The notes under the pieces were generated by a model, which was not told the DNA's origin, did not search any database, and was given only the letters and a program-made list of their open reading frames with translations. The translations under genes and the position numbers were made by a program. From Anaerorhabdus sp964386325 (GTDB lineage Bacteria; Bacillota_I; Bacilli_A; Erysipelotrichales; Erysipelotrichaceae), in assembly GCA_964386325.1 (NCBI GenBank), contig CAYLQY010000003.1, positions 124,001 to 188,000 of the forward strand: a DNA stretch of 64,000 bases, given 5' to 3'. Positions 52,632 to 62,425 of this stretch are shown piece after piece. Position 1 is the first letter of the stretch; the number at the start of each line of letters is the position of its first letter.

Positions 52632-53560
52632 TTTATTTAAACGATAATGGGCATTTAAAAGAAATTAGTATTTGTGATGTAAAAGATAACTGTTGTTTTG
52701 GACATTTAACATTAAATGAGTTAATTGAGAATCAGGTCTATATGAATATTGACGCTCAAGTTATAGAAGCATGTACAAGTAACCAGGCACGTTATAAAAA
52801 TAGCTTGGATAGCTTTGATGACTATAGTTTTGGAATTTTAAATATCATCGATGTAGATCAATTATATGCAGATCGTGACCGCGTTGCTTTTTTGTTACGC
52901 AAGAATCAATTCTTTTTGATTGAATTAGTCGATAATAATAAGAGTATTGAGGATTTGTTTGAAAAAGTAATAACACGCTATAAAAATAATGCGCAGTTTG
53001 ATATTGTAGTATCGGCAATACTCAGCTCATTTCTTCAGGATGGTTATGATGTATTAGATAAGATTGATGAAGTAATCACAACCATGGAAACTAATATTGT
53101 TGAGGAACGTGCTAGTTCTAAACTTAATCGAGGTATTTATGCTTTAAAAGATCAAATTAGTATTTTAAAAAACTACTATAATCAACTGATGGAAATTGGA
53201 TTATGCCTACAAGAAAATGTAAACGATTTATTTACACAGGAAGATTTAAGACATATTAAAATATTTACTAATCGTAGTTCACGCTTACTTAATGCTTGTA
53301 GTAGCAAACAAGAAGATTTAGTCCATTTAAGAGAAGCATTGGATGCGATGTTAGACTATCAATTGAATAATATTATGAAATTCTTTACAGTAATTACTAC
53401 TATTTTTCTACCATTGACACTCATTGTAGGATGGTATGGGATGAACTTTACAAACATGCCTGAATTAACTTGGGAGTATGGTTATAGTACCGTAATACTA
53501 CTTAGTGCTATTGTAGTAGTAGGATGTTTTTACTTCTTTAGAAAGAGGAAATTATTATAG
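52628..53560 (+). CDS. corA: CorA-like magnesium transporter
   Basis: The 310-residue protein ends in two membrane segments with the CorA selectivity motif GMNF in WYGMNFTNMPEL, preceded by a long coiled-coil cytoplasmic domain. It is a pentameric channel for Mg2+ and related divalent ions. The start overlaps the GNAT stop. The DUF1003 gene follows after 11 bases. The second half of the motif, TNMPE, stands in place of MPE, which is normal. Confidence 0.92.
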   Translation: MIYLNDNGHLKEISICDVKDNCCFGHLTLNELIENQVYMNIDAQVIEACTSNQARYKNSLDSFDDYSFGILNIIDVDQLYADRDRVAFLLRKNQFFLIELVDNNKSIEDLFEKVITRYKNNAQFDIVVSAILSSFLQDGYDVLDKIDEVITTMETNIVEERASSKLNRGIYALKDQISILKNYYNQLMEIGLCLQENVNDLFTQEDLRHIKIFTNRSSRLLNACSSKQEDLVHLREALDAMLDYQLNNIMKFFTVITTIFLPLTLIVGWYGMNFTNMPELTWEYGYSTVILLSAIVVVGCFYFFRKRKLL

Positions 53561-53571
53561 AGGATTAAAAG

Positions 53572-54054
53572 ATGAACGATAAAGACAAATTGTTAAAAGA
53601 GATTCTTGAGGATGTAGATGCAGAAATGACAGATGAGGAAATTATTCATTTACTACTTGATCGAAAGATGGCAAAGAAAGAACTCAATACCAAACTAAGT
53701 GTTGGGGAAAGAACAGCAGATAATCTTGCGAAATTTGCGGGCAGCTGGACTTTTATTATTATATTTATGACACTTTTGATTATTTGGATGATGTATAATT
53801 CAGTTACTGATAAGCACTTTGATCCATATCCATTTATCTTATTGAATTTGATATTGTCATGCATAGCTGCAATACAAGCACCAATTATTATGATGAGCCA
53901 AAATCGACAAGAACAAAAAGATCGCGAACGTGCTGAGAATGATTATCGTGTGAATATGAAAACAGAAATCATTCTTTCTGATTTACATATGAAAATTGAT
54001 AAATTACTAGAAAATCAAAAAAATATATTAGACAATCAAGAGAAAAAAGACTAA
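53572..54054 (+). CDS. DUF1003 membrane protein
   Basis: The 160-residue protein has two membrane segments (SWTFIIIFMTLLIIWMMYN, FILLNLILSCIAAIQAPIIM) in the DUF1003 order, with GERTADNLAKFAGSW before them and NRQEQKDRERAENDY after. A coiled-coil tail follows. It is often found with CorA, as here, and may assist metal ion transport. It is co-operonic with corA. A short hairpin (54055-54071) follows its stop. Confidence 0.88.
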   Translation: MNDKDKLLKEILEDVDAEMTDEEIIHLLLDRKMAKKELNTKLSVGERTADNLAKFAGSWTFIIIFMTLLIIWMMYNSVTDKHFDPYPFILLNLILSCIAAIQAPIIMMSQNRQEQKDRERAENDYRVNMKTEIILSDLHMKIDKLLENQKNILDNQEKKD

Positions 54055-54149
54055 CGCAACTTTACGTTGCGACTTTGCAAATATAGGTTGGTAGAAATTT
54101 ATTTGATGAAACTTATGATTAAGATAGTCAAATAGAGGAGGAATTGAAA

Positions 54150-54677
54150 ATGACTTTTTCAGAAAACTTAAAACTTATTAGAAAAGAAAAAGGGTTAACT
54201 CAAGAAGAACTTGCAGAGTTGTTAGAGGTAAGTCGCCAAGCTGTATCGAAATGGGAACTAGACGAAGGATATCCCGAAGTTGAAAAACTGATGCTACTCG
54301 CAAATAAGCTAAATGTATCTTTAGATTTTCTAATGGGAAATCCTGTTTTAAATGAATCAAGTAAAGCACAAACAACAGGTAAAATTTTAATAACTTCCTA
54401 TGATGGAAAATCAATTATCAACTGCTATAAAATAACATCTTCAAATATATTCGCTACTAAAAAGGGTGATCCTAAATTTGCCTTATTTGGCATTGATGGA
54501 TCTTCATTTTGGGGTGAGAATAGTACATTGTTAGGTTGGTATGGTGATAGTGAGTCTATTCAAAATGAAATAAAAGAAATTATGCAAGCGATGAAACAAG
54601 GAGAAACAAGTTACGAATTGAAGTATGCAGTAGCTCCTCCTCGTGATTTATTTGGAAAATTATTGAAATTAAAGTAG
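54150..54677 (+). CDS. XRE family transcriptional regulator
   Basis: The 175-residue protein has an N-terminal Cro/C1 helix-turn-helix (LKLIRKEKGLTQEELAELLE, VSRQAVSKWE) and a C-terminal region of unknown type. It starts at 54150 with GAGGAGG. It stands alone, and its targets are unknown. The C-terminal part is not a known ligand-binding domain I can name. Confidence 0.85.
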   Translation: MTFSENLKLIRKEKGLTQEELAELLEVSRQAVSKWELDEGYPEVEKLMLLANKLNVSLDFLMGNPVLNESSKAQTTGKILITSYDGKSIINCYKITSSNIFATKKGDPKFALFGIDGSSFWGENSTLLGWYGDSESIQNEIKEIMQAMKQGETSYELKYAVAPPRDLFGKLLKLK

Positions 54678-54762
54678 CTATGTTTAATATTTCATGTAGA
54701 TTTGTTTGATTTATAAGCTTATCCTACAATGTAATCGCTAATAGTAAGGGTATCAAACTAAG

Positions 54763-54793
54763 AAGCCACCTAGTAGAAAATAGGTGGCTTTTA
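54763..54793 (+). terminator. Terminator after the XRE gene
   Basis: AAGCCACCTA and TAGGTGGCTT form a 10-bp stem with a GTAGAAAA loop, followed by T. Confidence 0.85.
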
Positions 54794-54904
54794 TGGTGAA
54801 TAGATAGGTAGAAGAACTAACTCCTCCATACTTAAAGTCCTAAAAAATTGACTAATTCCAAAAGTGGGAATATAATTATAAATGAAATCAATGGAGGCAT
54901 TATT

Positions 54905-55435
54905 ATGAAAGATATAAACAATATCATGTTAAATCCTGTTCGTATGAGAATTATACAAGCACTTGCAACGAAAGAAAGTAGTACAACAAATGAAATTTGT
55001 GAAAAAATAAGTGATATTCCAAGAACTACTCTTTATCGGCACATTAATATTTTGTTAGAGGCTAATGTTCTAACTGTTGTATCAGAGAAGAAAATACGTG
55101 GTAGTTATGAAAGAACGCTTGCACTAAATACAAATGAAGTTGTTCAACATAATACTTTGGAAAATATACCTCAACAAGCATTTTCTTTTTTAATGAACAC
55201 TTATGCAAAGTTCGAGAACTATTTTAGTAGTGAAAACAAACTTCATGAGAATAATAAAGTTTTCCTTAATAACACAGTGATGATGATGGATGATCAAGAG
55301 TTTGATCAATTTTTATCTGAATTACAAACATTGTTTATAAAATATCACTATGAAATGGCAGAAGGAAGAAAGCCAAGAGATATTTCAATAATATCTTCAC
55401 CCGTGGAGGCTGAGAATGAAATCGACAACGGATAA
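54905..55435 (+). CDS. ArsR-like winged-helix regulator
   Basis: The 176-residue protein starts with a helix-turn-helix of the HTH_20/ArsR type (MLNPVRMRIIQALATKESST, TNEICEKISDIPRTTLYRHI). A C-terminal region without metal-binding cysteines follows, as in the drug- or ligand-responsive YtcD and PadR-adjacent groups. The start is ATG 54905 behind GGAGG. Its last 20 bases overlap the hydrolase gene, so the pair is an operon and the regulator may control the hydrolase. Confidence 0.85.
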   Translation: MKDINNIMLNPVRMRIIQALATKESSTTNEICEKISDIPRTTLYRHINILLEANVLTVVSEKKIRGSYERTLALNTNEVVQHNTLENIPQQAFSFLMNTYAKFENYFSSENKLHENNKVFLNNTVMMMDDQEFDQFLSELQTLFIKYHYEMAEGRKPRDISIISSPVEAENEIDNG

Positions 55436-56393
55436 GATAAAGAAGAAAAGAGGCAAAAAAATGTTGACCATTTTAGCAATAATTTTTGGAGTAATAATTT
55501 CAATCAATTTAATTAGTTTCATTATTAATAATGTATTTTTTTCACATGAACTAGATAATGTTTCACCTTATGGTGAATTAATCGATGTTAATGGTAAAAA
55601 TATGCATGTTTATTCTATGGGTAATGGTGAGAAAACAATTGTCTTGTTACCTGGTTTTGGGGGTCCTTTACCAAGTGCGGACTTTGGACCATTAATGCGG
55701 GAACTTTCTAAAGAGTATACGGTTGTTTGTATTGAATATTTTGGAATAGGATTTAGTGATGAGATTGATACACCAAGAACAAACGAAAATTATACACAAG
55801 AAATTAGAACTTCATTATCCAAGGCTGGATTTTTACCTCCTTATGTTTTAATGCCCCATTCTGGGTCGGGTATATACAGTGAATATTATGCTTCTTTGTA
55901 CCCAGAAGAGGTAACCGCAATTATTATGTTAGATACGACTTCATCAGCTGAAGTTGGAGAAAATATTCCGCGATTTGTATCGAAGATTGGTGAAATCCAA
56001 CAAGCAATAGGACTTAGCCGTATCGTTAACCCATTTGTAGTATCCTCCGTTTTGAAAATGACTGTTGAAAATGGATATACCAAACAAGAAATAAGTGATT
56101 ATCAAAAATTCATGAATCACTATTATAACAAGACCATGGCAGACCAGATATTCCGACTTAATGATAATATTCTTGAAGTAATGAAGTTGGATTTTCCAGA
56201 GGATGTACCTGTTTTGAAAATTATTGCGTCTGAAACAACAAAACAAGTTGGGGAGCAATATCAAATAGATCATCTTAATCGATTAGGTGTTCATGCAGAG
56301 TCTATAACGATAGATAGTTCACATTATATCTATCATGAAAAGAGTCAAGATATTTGCGATGCAACGAATGATTTTCTTGCGAAAATTAACTGA
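55416..56393 (+). CDS. Membrane-anchored alpha/beta hydrolase
   Basis: The 325-residue protein has an N-terminal membrane segment (MLTILAIIFGVIISINLISF) and an alpha/beta hydrolase domain. The oxyanion block is VLLPGFGGPLPSADFG and the nucleophile Ser is in MPHSGSGIYSEY. The final His is probably in SSHYIYHEKS. It could hydrolyse an ester or amide on the outer face. It is coupled to the ArsR-like gene. The start at 55416 has GGAGG; an internal ATG at 55461 also has a ribosome binding site and cannot be fully excluded. Confidence 0.85.
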   Translation: MKSTTDKIKKKRGKKMLTILAIIFGVIISINLISFIINNVFFSHELDNVSPYGELIDVNGKNMHVYSMGNGEKTIVLLPGFGGPLPSADFGPLMRELSKEYTVVCIEYFGIGFSDEIDTPRTNENYTQEIRTSLSKAGFLPPYVLMPHSGSGIYSEYYASLYPEEVTAIIMLDTTSSAEVGENIPRFVSKIGEIQQAIGLSRIVNPFVVSSVLKMTVENGYTKQEISDYQKFMNHYYNKTMADQIFRLNDNILEVMKLDFPEDVPVLKIIASETTKQVGEQYQIDHLNRLGVHAESITIDSSHYIYHEKSQDICDATNDFLAKIN

Positions 56394-56398
56394 TACAT

Positions 56399-56429
56399 AA
56401 AAAAGAAGTATAACAATAGTTATACTTCT
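56399..56429 (-). terminator. Terminator of the GH13 gene
   Basis: AGAAGTATAAC and GTTATACTTCT form an 11-bp stem with an AATA loop. On the minus strand a T-run follows the stem (read as A at 56399-56403). Confidence 0.8.
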
Positions 56430-56431
56430 CT

Positions 56432-58153
56432 CTAAACACGATACTTACTAGAATGAAGAGCTACTTTTGATTGGTGCTCTTCTTTTTTTATGAGTTTATA
56501 CAAATGGGCTTCAAATGGTGCTAATTTCATGACTCTTCGTAGTTCTTTATCAAGTCCATTATGGAGTAGTTCTTCACCTTGTAGGGATTCATCTAAGGTG
56601 ATATCAGCAGCTTGTTTTGTTAAGTTAATCATGATGAAATATTCATCATCTCCTAAACAACGTTTGAAGCATAGAATACTTTTGTGTTCTTTGTTTAGTT
56701 CTTTAAAAGTACCAGTGCATAAGGCTTCGTGTGTTTTTCTAAGTTCAATACATTTTTTATAAAAATTATAAATTGATTGTGGATCTTTCATACCATCTTC
56801 AGCGTTAATAACCGTATAGTTTGGATTTAATTTAATCCAAGGTGATGTTGTAGAGAAACCGGCATACGCTTCGTTTGACCATTGAACAGGGGTTCTTGCA
56901 TTATCACGTGTTACATATTGACCAATTTTTTTGGCAATAGGTAGCGGTACATGTAACATATCATGCATAGCTTGCACGGAGTTAATTGCTTCATAGTCTT
57001 TCCATTCATGATAATCAAGTTTAAGGTTGGTCATACCAATTTCTTCACCTTGATAAATAAAAGGAGTGCCGTATAACATAAAGTTATATAATGCAAAAGC
57101 TTTGGCAGATTCTAAATAATAAAGTTTGATATCACCATAACGTTCTATGTGACGCATATTATCATGATTCGATAGAAAGTTTGCGACATAGCCATGATGT
57201 TCCATCATCGCATTTTGCCATTTACGGGTTATTGATTTAATATCACTTGCATTAAATCGATAGAATTTTCTAAAATCATATTTTCCTAAAGAACCGTATC
57301 CCAGTGTCGATAAATCGAAATGAAAGCACATATCAATTTCTTTGTTTTCTGGTTTCGTGTAATTCATGGCATCTTGTAGGGTAACCATACAGCCTTCTGC
57401 TAAAGTAAGTACACCATCATATTTTGATAGTACTTTCTCATTCATTTCTTTTAAATAAGTATGAACTTTTGGGCCATTTAGAATATAGTCATCGGGAAAT
57501 TGATACCCTTTTTTATTGGGGTTTTTATCAGGTAACCCTGGCTTTTTATCGATGCAGTTAATCACATCCATGCGGAATCCACGAATTCCTTTATTTAGAT
57601 AAAATTTCATCACATTATAAATTTCTTCGCGTACTTTTTCATTTTCCCAATTTAAATCAGCTTGTGTTGGGGCAAAAGAAGTTAAGTAATAGGAGTTATT
57701 ACTTTCTTTTGTCCATGAACTACCACCAAAGAAGCTTAACCAGTTATTCGGTTCACGATTATTCACACCTTCTTTAAAATAATAGAAATTACGATAAGGA
57801 CTAGAAGGGTTATTTAGAGCATCCTTAAACCATGCATGTTCAGTAGAAGTATGATTTGCGACTAAATCCATCAGGATATCAATCTCTCGTTTTTTACATT
57901 CAAGAAGTAGTTCATCAAAATCATCCATTGTGCCGTATTCTGGATTTATTGTATAATAATCACTAATATCATAACCATAGTCATCATTTGGTGAAGCGTA
58001 AATGGGACTTAACCAAATACATGTGATTCCTAAGTTTTTTAGATAATCTAATTTGCTGATAATACCTTGTATATCGCCGATACCATCGTTATTACTATCT
58101 GAAAATGAACGTGGCCATATTTGATATACCACAGAATGTTTAAAATCTACCAT
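56432..58153 (-). CDS. GH13 alpha-glucosidase (oligo-1,6-glucosidase or trehalose-6-phosphate hydrolase type)
   Basis: The 573-residue protein has the oligo-1,6-glucosidase plan from the start (VVYQIWPRSFSDSNNDGIGD, GIISKLDYLKNLGITCIW). The catalytic residues are Asp in GFRMDVINCI, Glu in LTLAEGCM and Asp in LSNHDNMR. It hydrolyses alpha-1,6 or short alpha-1,4 glucosides in the cytoplasm. The phosphotrehalase subtype cannot be excluded; no trehalose PTS genes lie beside it. It diverges from the glycerol operon. Confidence 0.92.
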   Translation of the reverse strand: MVDFKHSVVYQIWPRSFSDSNNDGIGDIQGIISKLDYLKNLGITCIWLSPIYASPNDDYGYDISDYYTINPEYGTMDDFDELLLECKKREIDILMDLVANHTSTEHAWFKDALNNPSSPYRNFYYFKEGVNNREPNNWLSFFGGSSWTKESNNSYYLTSFAPTQADLNWENEKVREEIYNVMKFYLNKGIRGFRMDVINCIDKKPGLPDKNPNKKGYQFPDDYILNGPKVHTYLKEMNEKVLSKYDGVLTLAEGCMVTLQDAMNYTKPENKEIDMCFHFDLSTLGYGSLGKYDFRKFYRFNASDIKSITRKWQNAMMEHHGYVANFLSNHDNMRHIERYGDIKLYYLESAKAFALYNFMLYGTPFIYQGEEIGMTNLKLDYHEWKDYEAINSVQAMHDMLHVPLPIAKKIGQYVTRDNARTPVQWSNEAYAGFSTTSPWIKLNPNYTVINAEDGMKDPQSIYNFYKKCIELRKTHEALCTGTFKELNKEHKSILCFKRCLGDDEYFIMINLTKQAADITLDESLQGEELLHNGLDKELRRVMKLAPFEAHLYKLIKKEEHQSKVALHSSKYRV

Positions 58154-58238
58154 GTTACCCCTCCATCTATAACATTTATTATAAACTCTTTCGTAATTCT
58201 TGTATAATGAAGATAAGAAAAAAACAAGGAGAAACGAT

Positions 58239-59735
58239 GTGGAAAAATATGTAATGGCAATTGATCAAGGGACCACAAGTTCTAGAGCAATTCTGTTTAA
58301 TCATGATTTAGATATAATTTCTACAGCTCAACGTGAATTCAAACAATATTTTCCAAAACCTGGTTGGGTTGAACATGATGCAAATGAAATTTGGCTAAGT
58401 GTTTTAGCATGTATGGCAGATTGCATAGTACAAGCGGAAATTGATCCTGGTGATGTTTGTAGTTTAGGAATAACCAATCAACGTGAAACAGCTGTTGTTT
58501 GGAATAAGGACACAGGACTACCTATCTATCATGCGATTGTTTGGCAATCTCGCCAAACTTCTAGTATTTGCGATGATTTAAAAGAAAAAGGATATTCAAA
58601 ACTTGTCGAAGAAAAAACGGGACTTAAAATTGATCCTTATTTTTCAGCGACAAAAGTAAAATGGATTTTAGACCATGTAGAGGGTGCTAGAGAATTGGCA
58701 CAAAAAGGTAAACTCTTATTTGGTACAATTGATACATGGCTAGTTTGGAAACTGTCGGGACAAGTCAATCATGTGACAGATTATACGAATGCTTCTAGAA
58801 CACTGCTTTATAATATTTATGATTTAAAATGGGATGAAGAATTATGTACAATTATGGATGTTCCTATGAATATGTTACCAGAAGTTAGACCTTCAAGTTG
58901 TGTTTATGGTAAGACGGCGAGTTATCATTTCTTTAATCATGAAATTCCAATTGCTGGTATTGCAGGTGATCAACAAGCAGCATTATTTGGTCAAGCTTGT
59001 TTTGAAGAAGGCTTAGCAAAGAACACATATGGGACAGGGTGTTTCTTATTAATGAATACGGGTAAGAAACCAATTAAGAGTTCGCATGGACTAGTTACAA
59101 CGATTGCATGGGGTCTTGATAATGAAGTTAATTACGCTCTTGAAGGAAGTGTGTTTGTAGCGGGGAGTGCTGTACAGTGGCTAAGAGATGGATTGCAATT
59201 CTTCAAAAGTGCAAGTGAGACTGAGGAATTAGCTCAAAGTGTAAATGACACAGGCGGAGTTTATTTAGTTCCTGCTTTTGTTGGTTTAGGTGCACCCTAT
59301 TGGGATGATAAGTGCCGTGGCGCAATGTTTGGTTTAACACGCGGAACAAAGAGGGAACATATTGTACGGGCCACTCTCGATGCCCTTGCATATCAAACAA
59401 AAGATATTCTCGATGCAATGCAAGAAGATTCTCAAGTGAATTTAATATCGCTACGCGTTGATGGTGGAGCTGCTACAAATAATTATCTTATGCAGTTTCA
59501 AAGTGATTTACTTCAATGCAAAGTAGATCGTCCTAAAGTTTTAGAAACCACAGCACTAGGGGCTGCAAGTCTTGCAGGCTTAGCGGTTGGCTTTTGGAAA
59601 GATAAAGAAGAAATCAAACAAAAATTATCAATGGAAAAAATATTTAGTCCAACGATGAAAAAAGAAGAGGCATCAAAATTTTATAAAGGATGGAAAAAAG
59701 CAGTAAAAGCATGTATGGAATACCAAGAAGACTAA
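58239..59735 (+). CDS. glpK: Glycerol kinase
   Basis: The 498-residue protein is a FGGY-family kinase with AIDQGTTSSRAILFNH at the start, IAGDQQAALFGQ, GTGCFLLMNTG and VDGGAATNNYLMQF. It phosphorylates glycerol to glycerol-3-phosphate. The loop SYHFFNHEIPIAG keeps the His that HPr phosphorylates in Firmicute glycerol kinases, so activity probably depends on the PTS. The start is GTG at 58239 behind AAGGAG; a longer in-frame ATG at 58200 overlaps the -10 region (TATAAT at 58203-58208) and lacks a ribosome binding site. It leads the glp operon. Confidence 0.95.
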   Translation: MEKYVMAIDQGTTSSRAILFNHDLDIISTAQREFKQYFPKPGWVEHDANEIWLSVLACMADCIVQAEIDPGDVCSLGITNQRETAVVWNKDTGLPIYHAIVWQSRQTSSICDDLKEKGYSKLVEEKTGLKIDPYFSATKVKWILDHVEGARELAQKGKLLFGTIDTWLVWKLSGQVNHVTDYTNASRTLLYNIYDLKWDEELCTIMDVPMNMLPEVRPSSCVYGKTASYHFFNHEIPIAGIAGDQQAALFGQACFEEGLAKNTYGTGCFLLMNTGKKPIKSSHGLVTTIAWGLDNEVNYALEGSVFVAGSAVQWLRDGLQFFKSASETEELAQSVNDTGGVYLVPAFVGLGAPYWDDKCRGAMFGLTRGTKREHIVRATLDALAYQTKDILDAMQEDSQVNLISLRVDGGAATNNYLMQFQSDLLQCKVDRPKVLETTALGAASLAGLAVGFWKDKEEIKQKLSMEKIFSPTMKKEEASKFYKGWKKAVKACMEYQED

Positions 59736-59745
59736 AGGAGATTTT

Positions 59746-61188
59746 ATGACAGATATTGTAATAATAGGGGCGGGAATTATAGGATGTTTTCTAGCGCATG
59801 ATTTGAGTCGGTATAATTGTTCAATTGTAGTGCTAGAAAAAGAAAATGATGTAGCAAGTGGTGCAACGATGGCAAATAGTGCAATTATTCATAGTGGACA
59901 TGATCCAAAAGATGGAACATTGAAAGCCAAGTTAAATGTTCGTGGTAATCAAATGTATGAAGAAATTTGTAAAGAATTGGATTGTACATTTTTGCGCATT
60001 GGGGCTTATGTTTTAGCAACGAATGATGAAGAAAATGAAACGTTAATGCAACTAAAAGAACAAGCAGAAAGTCGTCAAGTGCCTTGTTGTATTCATAGTA
60101 GAGAAGAAATATTAAAAACGGAACCACAACTATCTAATGATGTTATTAATGGTTTATGGTTACCATCCACAGGTATATTATATCCATGGGAAATTGCGAT
60201 AGCACTGATGGAAAACGCAATGAACAATGGTGTTGATTTAAAGCTGGATGAGGAAGTAGTAAAAATAGAGAAAATAGATACAGGTTATCGTGTTACAACG
60301 AAGAATCAAACCATGGATGCTAAAATAGTTATTAATTGTAGTGGTGTATATGCAGATGATGTATACGCAACTCTAATAGGGCGTAAAGACTTTTCTATTA
60401 CCGCAAGAAAAGGTGAATACTTTGTATTGGATCATATGAAGAAACCATACATAAATCATGTATTATATCCAGTACCAAGTAAAATTGGGAAAGGTGTTTT
60501 AGCAGTTCCAACGATTCATAACAATGTTTTACTAGGCCCGACAAGTTATGAAGTGGATGAAAAATATGCGATTAATAATACACAAAAAGGACTGGACTTT
60601 GTAAGAGGACAATTAACAAAAATTGTGAAGGATGTTCCTCTGGATAAATTAATTAGAACATTTGCAGGAAATCGACCAAGTGGTAGTACAAAAGATTTTA
60701 TCATTGAAGAATCAAAAGAATATGCAGATTTTTTCAATGTTGCAGCAATTGAATCACCGGGTCTTGCATCCGCTCCTGCAATATCAGAAATGGTTGTGAA
60801 TTTAATTTTAGATAAACATGATTTAAATAAGAGAGAAAATGTTATTAAAAGAAATCGACCAAAAATAAAAGTGAAAGAATATTCACTTGACGAAAAAAAT
60901 GAATTAGTAAAAAAAGATAACCGATACGCAAAAATGATTTGTCGTTGTGAACAAATTACTGAGGCAGAAATCATTGATGCAATACATCGTCCATGTGGTG
61001 CTACTACTGTCAAAGGTGTAAAGAAACGTGTGGGACCAGGACTTGGCAGATGCCAAGGTGGTTTCTGTGAACCACTTGTTGTTGAAATTCTTGCTCGTGA
61101 ATTAAATAAAGATCCTAAAGAAATCGTGTTGGATAATTTAAAATCGAAGATGCTACTAGAAAGGACCAAACAAAATGAAAACAATTGA
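59746..61188 (+). CDS. FAD-dependent glycerol-3-phosphate dehydrogenase-like protein with [2Fe-2S] C-terminus (GlpA-like)
   Basis: The 480-residue protein has an N-terminal FAD domain (DIVIIGAGIIGCFLAHDLSR, SGATMANSAIIHSGHDP) of the DAO/GlpA type, and a C-terminal BFD-like domain with cysteines CRC in MICRCEQITEAE and CQGGFC in GRCQGGFCEP. This is the anaerobic GlpA layout. It would oxidise glycerol-3-phosphate to dihydroxyacetone phosphate. The next two genes probably accept its electrons. AAAGGAG precedes the ATG, 10 bases after glpK; the end overlaps the next gene by 14 bases. Confidence 0.88.
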   Translation: MTDIVIIGAGIIGCFLAHDLSRYNCSIVVLEKENDVASGATMANSAIIHSGHDPKDGTLKAKLNVRGNQMYEEICKELDCTFLRIGAYVLATNDEENETLMQLKEQAESRQVPCCIHSREEILKTEPQLSNDVINGLWLPSTGILYPWEIAIALMENAMNNGVDLKLDEEVVKIEKIDTGYRVTTKNQTMDAKIVINCSGVYADDVYATLIGRKDFSITARKGEYFVLDHMKKPYINHVLYPVPSKIGKGVLAVPTIHNNVLLGPTSYEVDEKYAINNTQKGLDFVRGQLTKIVKDVPLDKLIRTFAGNRPSGSTKDFIIEESKEYADFFNVAAIESPGLASAPAISEMVVNLILDKHDLNKRENVIKRNRPKIKVKEYSLDEKNELVKKDNRYAKMICRCEQITEAEIIDAIHRPCGATTVKGVKKRVGPGLGRCQGGFCEPLVVEILARELNKDPKEIVLDNLKSKMLLERTKQNENN

Positions 61189-62425
61189 TTGTGTTGTAAT
61201 TGGTGGTGGTTCTGCTGGTTTAGCAGCAGCCCTTGAAGTAACTCGTCAAGGGATTAGTGATGTCTTAATTATCGAACGTGATGTTGAATTAGGTGGAATA
61301 CTCAATCAATGTATTCATAATGGATTTGGTTTACATACATTCAATGAAGAGTTAACAGGTCCAGCATATGCGGAAAGATTTATTCAGGAAGTAATGAGTT
61401 CAACAATTGATGTAAAATGTAATACAACTGTCATACAAATTACAAAAGATAAAAAAATAGTTTATTGTAATCCAGAAGAAGGATATGTAACAATACAAGC
61501 CAAAGCAATACTATTAGCGATGGGATGTCGTGAAAGAACACGGGGAGCATTAGCTATTCCAGGCTATCGTTCTAGTGGTATATGGACTGCCGGAACAGCA
61601 CAACGCTATCTCAACATTGATGGTTATCTTTGTGGAAAAAAAGTATTTATTTTAGGTTCGGGCGATATTGGACTTATTATGGCAAGAAGAATGACATTAG
61701 AAGGTGCAACCGTGTTAGGTGTCGCAGAAATCATGCCATATTCAAATGGGTTACCACGTAATATGAAACAATGCTTAGAAGATTTTGATATTCCACTTTA
61801 TTTAAGTCACACTGTCACTGATATTGAAGGACTTGATCGTGTTGAAGGTATTGTGATCTCTGAGGTAGATGATAAAAGAAATATTATTGCTGGTACGCAA
61901 AAACATTTTGATGTGGATACGCTTTTACTTTCAGTAGGTTTAATTCCTGAAAATGCCTTAAGTGAAGAAATAGATATTCTTCTAAACCCTAGAACAAAAG
62001 GACCATTTGTTAATGAAAGTTATAGCACATCATGTGAAGGAATCTTTGTATGTGGCAATGTTTTACATGTTCATGATTTGGTAGATTTTGTAAGTCAAGA
62101 AGCCAAGAATGCTGGAAGAATGGTAGCTAAATATATTAAAAAAGAATTAGATTGTAATTCTGGATTCAACTGTGTCCAAGGAGACGGTGTTAGTTATTGT
62201 ATACCAAACACAATCAATACTAAAAATATTGAAGATAAGATTGAAATTTATTTTAGAGTACTAACGCCAACTAAAAATGCAAGTATTAGAATCTTAAAAG
62301 ACAATCAAATTTTGAAAGAAATCAAAAAACCTCATTTAAACCCAGCAGAAATGGAAAAGGTTGTTTTACGTAAGGAAGAGATTGATGATTGCAAAAATCA
62401 AATAGAAATTGAGGTAGTTGCATGA
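61175..62425 (+). CDS. FAD/NAD(P)-dependent oxidoreductase of the glycerol operon
   Basis: The 416-residue protein has an FAD domain (VVIGGGSAGLAAALEVTRQG, then GGILNQCIHNGFGL) and a second nucleotide-binding domain (VFILGSGDIGLIMARRMTLE), with CEGIFVCGNVLHVHDLVDF near the end. It belongs to the pyridine nucleotide-disulfide oxidoreductase superfamily but lacks a CxxxxC redox pair. It likely passes electrons between the G3P dehydrogenase and NAD. Its start lies inside the GlpA-like gene, and its end overlaps the DUF1667 gene (ATGA). Confidence 0.88.
   Translation: MKTIDCVVIGGGSAGLAAALEVTRQGISDVLIIERDVELGGILNQCIHNGFGLHTFNEELTGPAYAERFIQEVMSSTIDVKCNTTVIQITKDKKIVYCNPEEGYVTIQAKAILLAMGCRERTRGALAIPGYRSSGIWTAGTAQRYLNIDGYLCGKKVFILGSGDIGLIMARRMTLEGATVLGVAEIMPYSNGLPRNMKQCLEDFDIPLYLSHTVTDIEGLDRVEGIVISEVDDKRNIIAGTQKHFDVDTLLLSVGLIPENALSEEIDILLNPRTKGPFVNESYSTSCEGIFVCGNVLHVHDLVDFVSQEAKNAGRMVAKYIKKELDCNSGFNCVQGDGVSYCIPNTINTKNIEDKIEIYFRVLTPTKNASIRILKDNQILKEIKKPHLNPAEMEKVVLRKEEIDDCKNQIEIEVVA

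Noticed and set aside
54055..54071. CGCAAC/GTTGCG hairpin after the DUF1003 gene
   Set aside because: The stem is short and no T-run follows, so terminator function is not supported.
60546..61184. Minus-strand open frame of 212 codons
   Set aside because: It lies entirely antisense to the GlpA-like gene, is rich in Ser, Phe and Ile as shadows of such genes are, and has no ribosome binding site or family motif.
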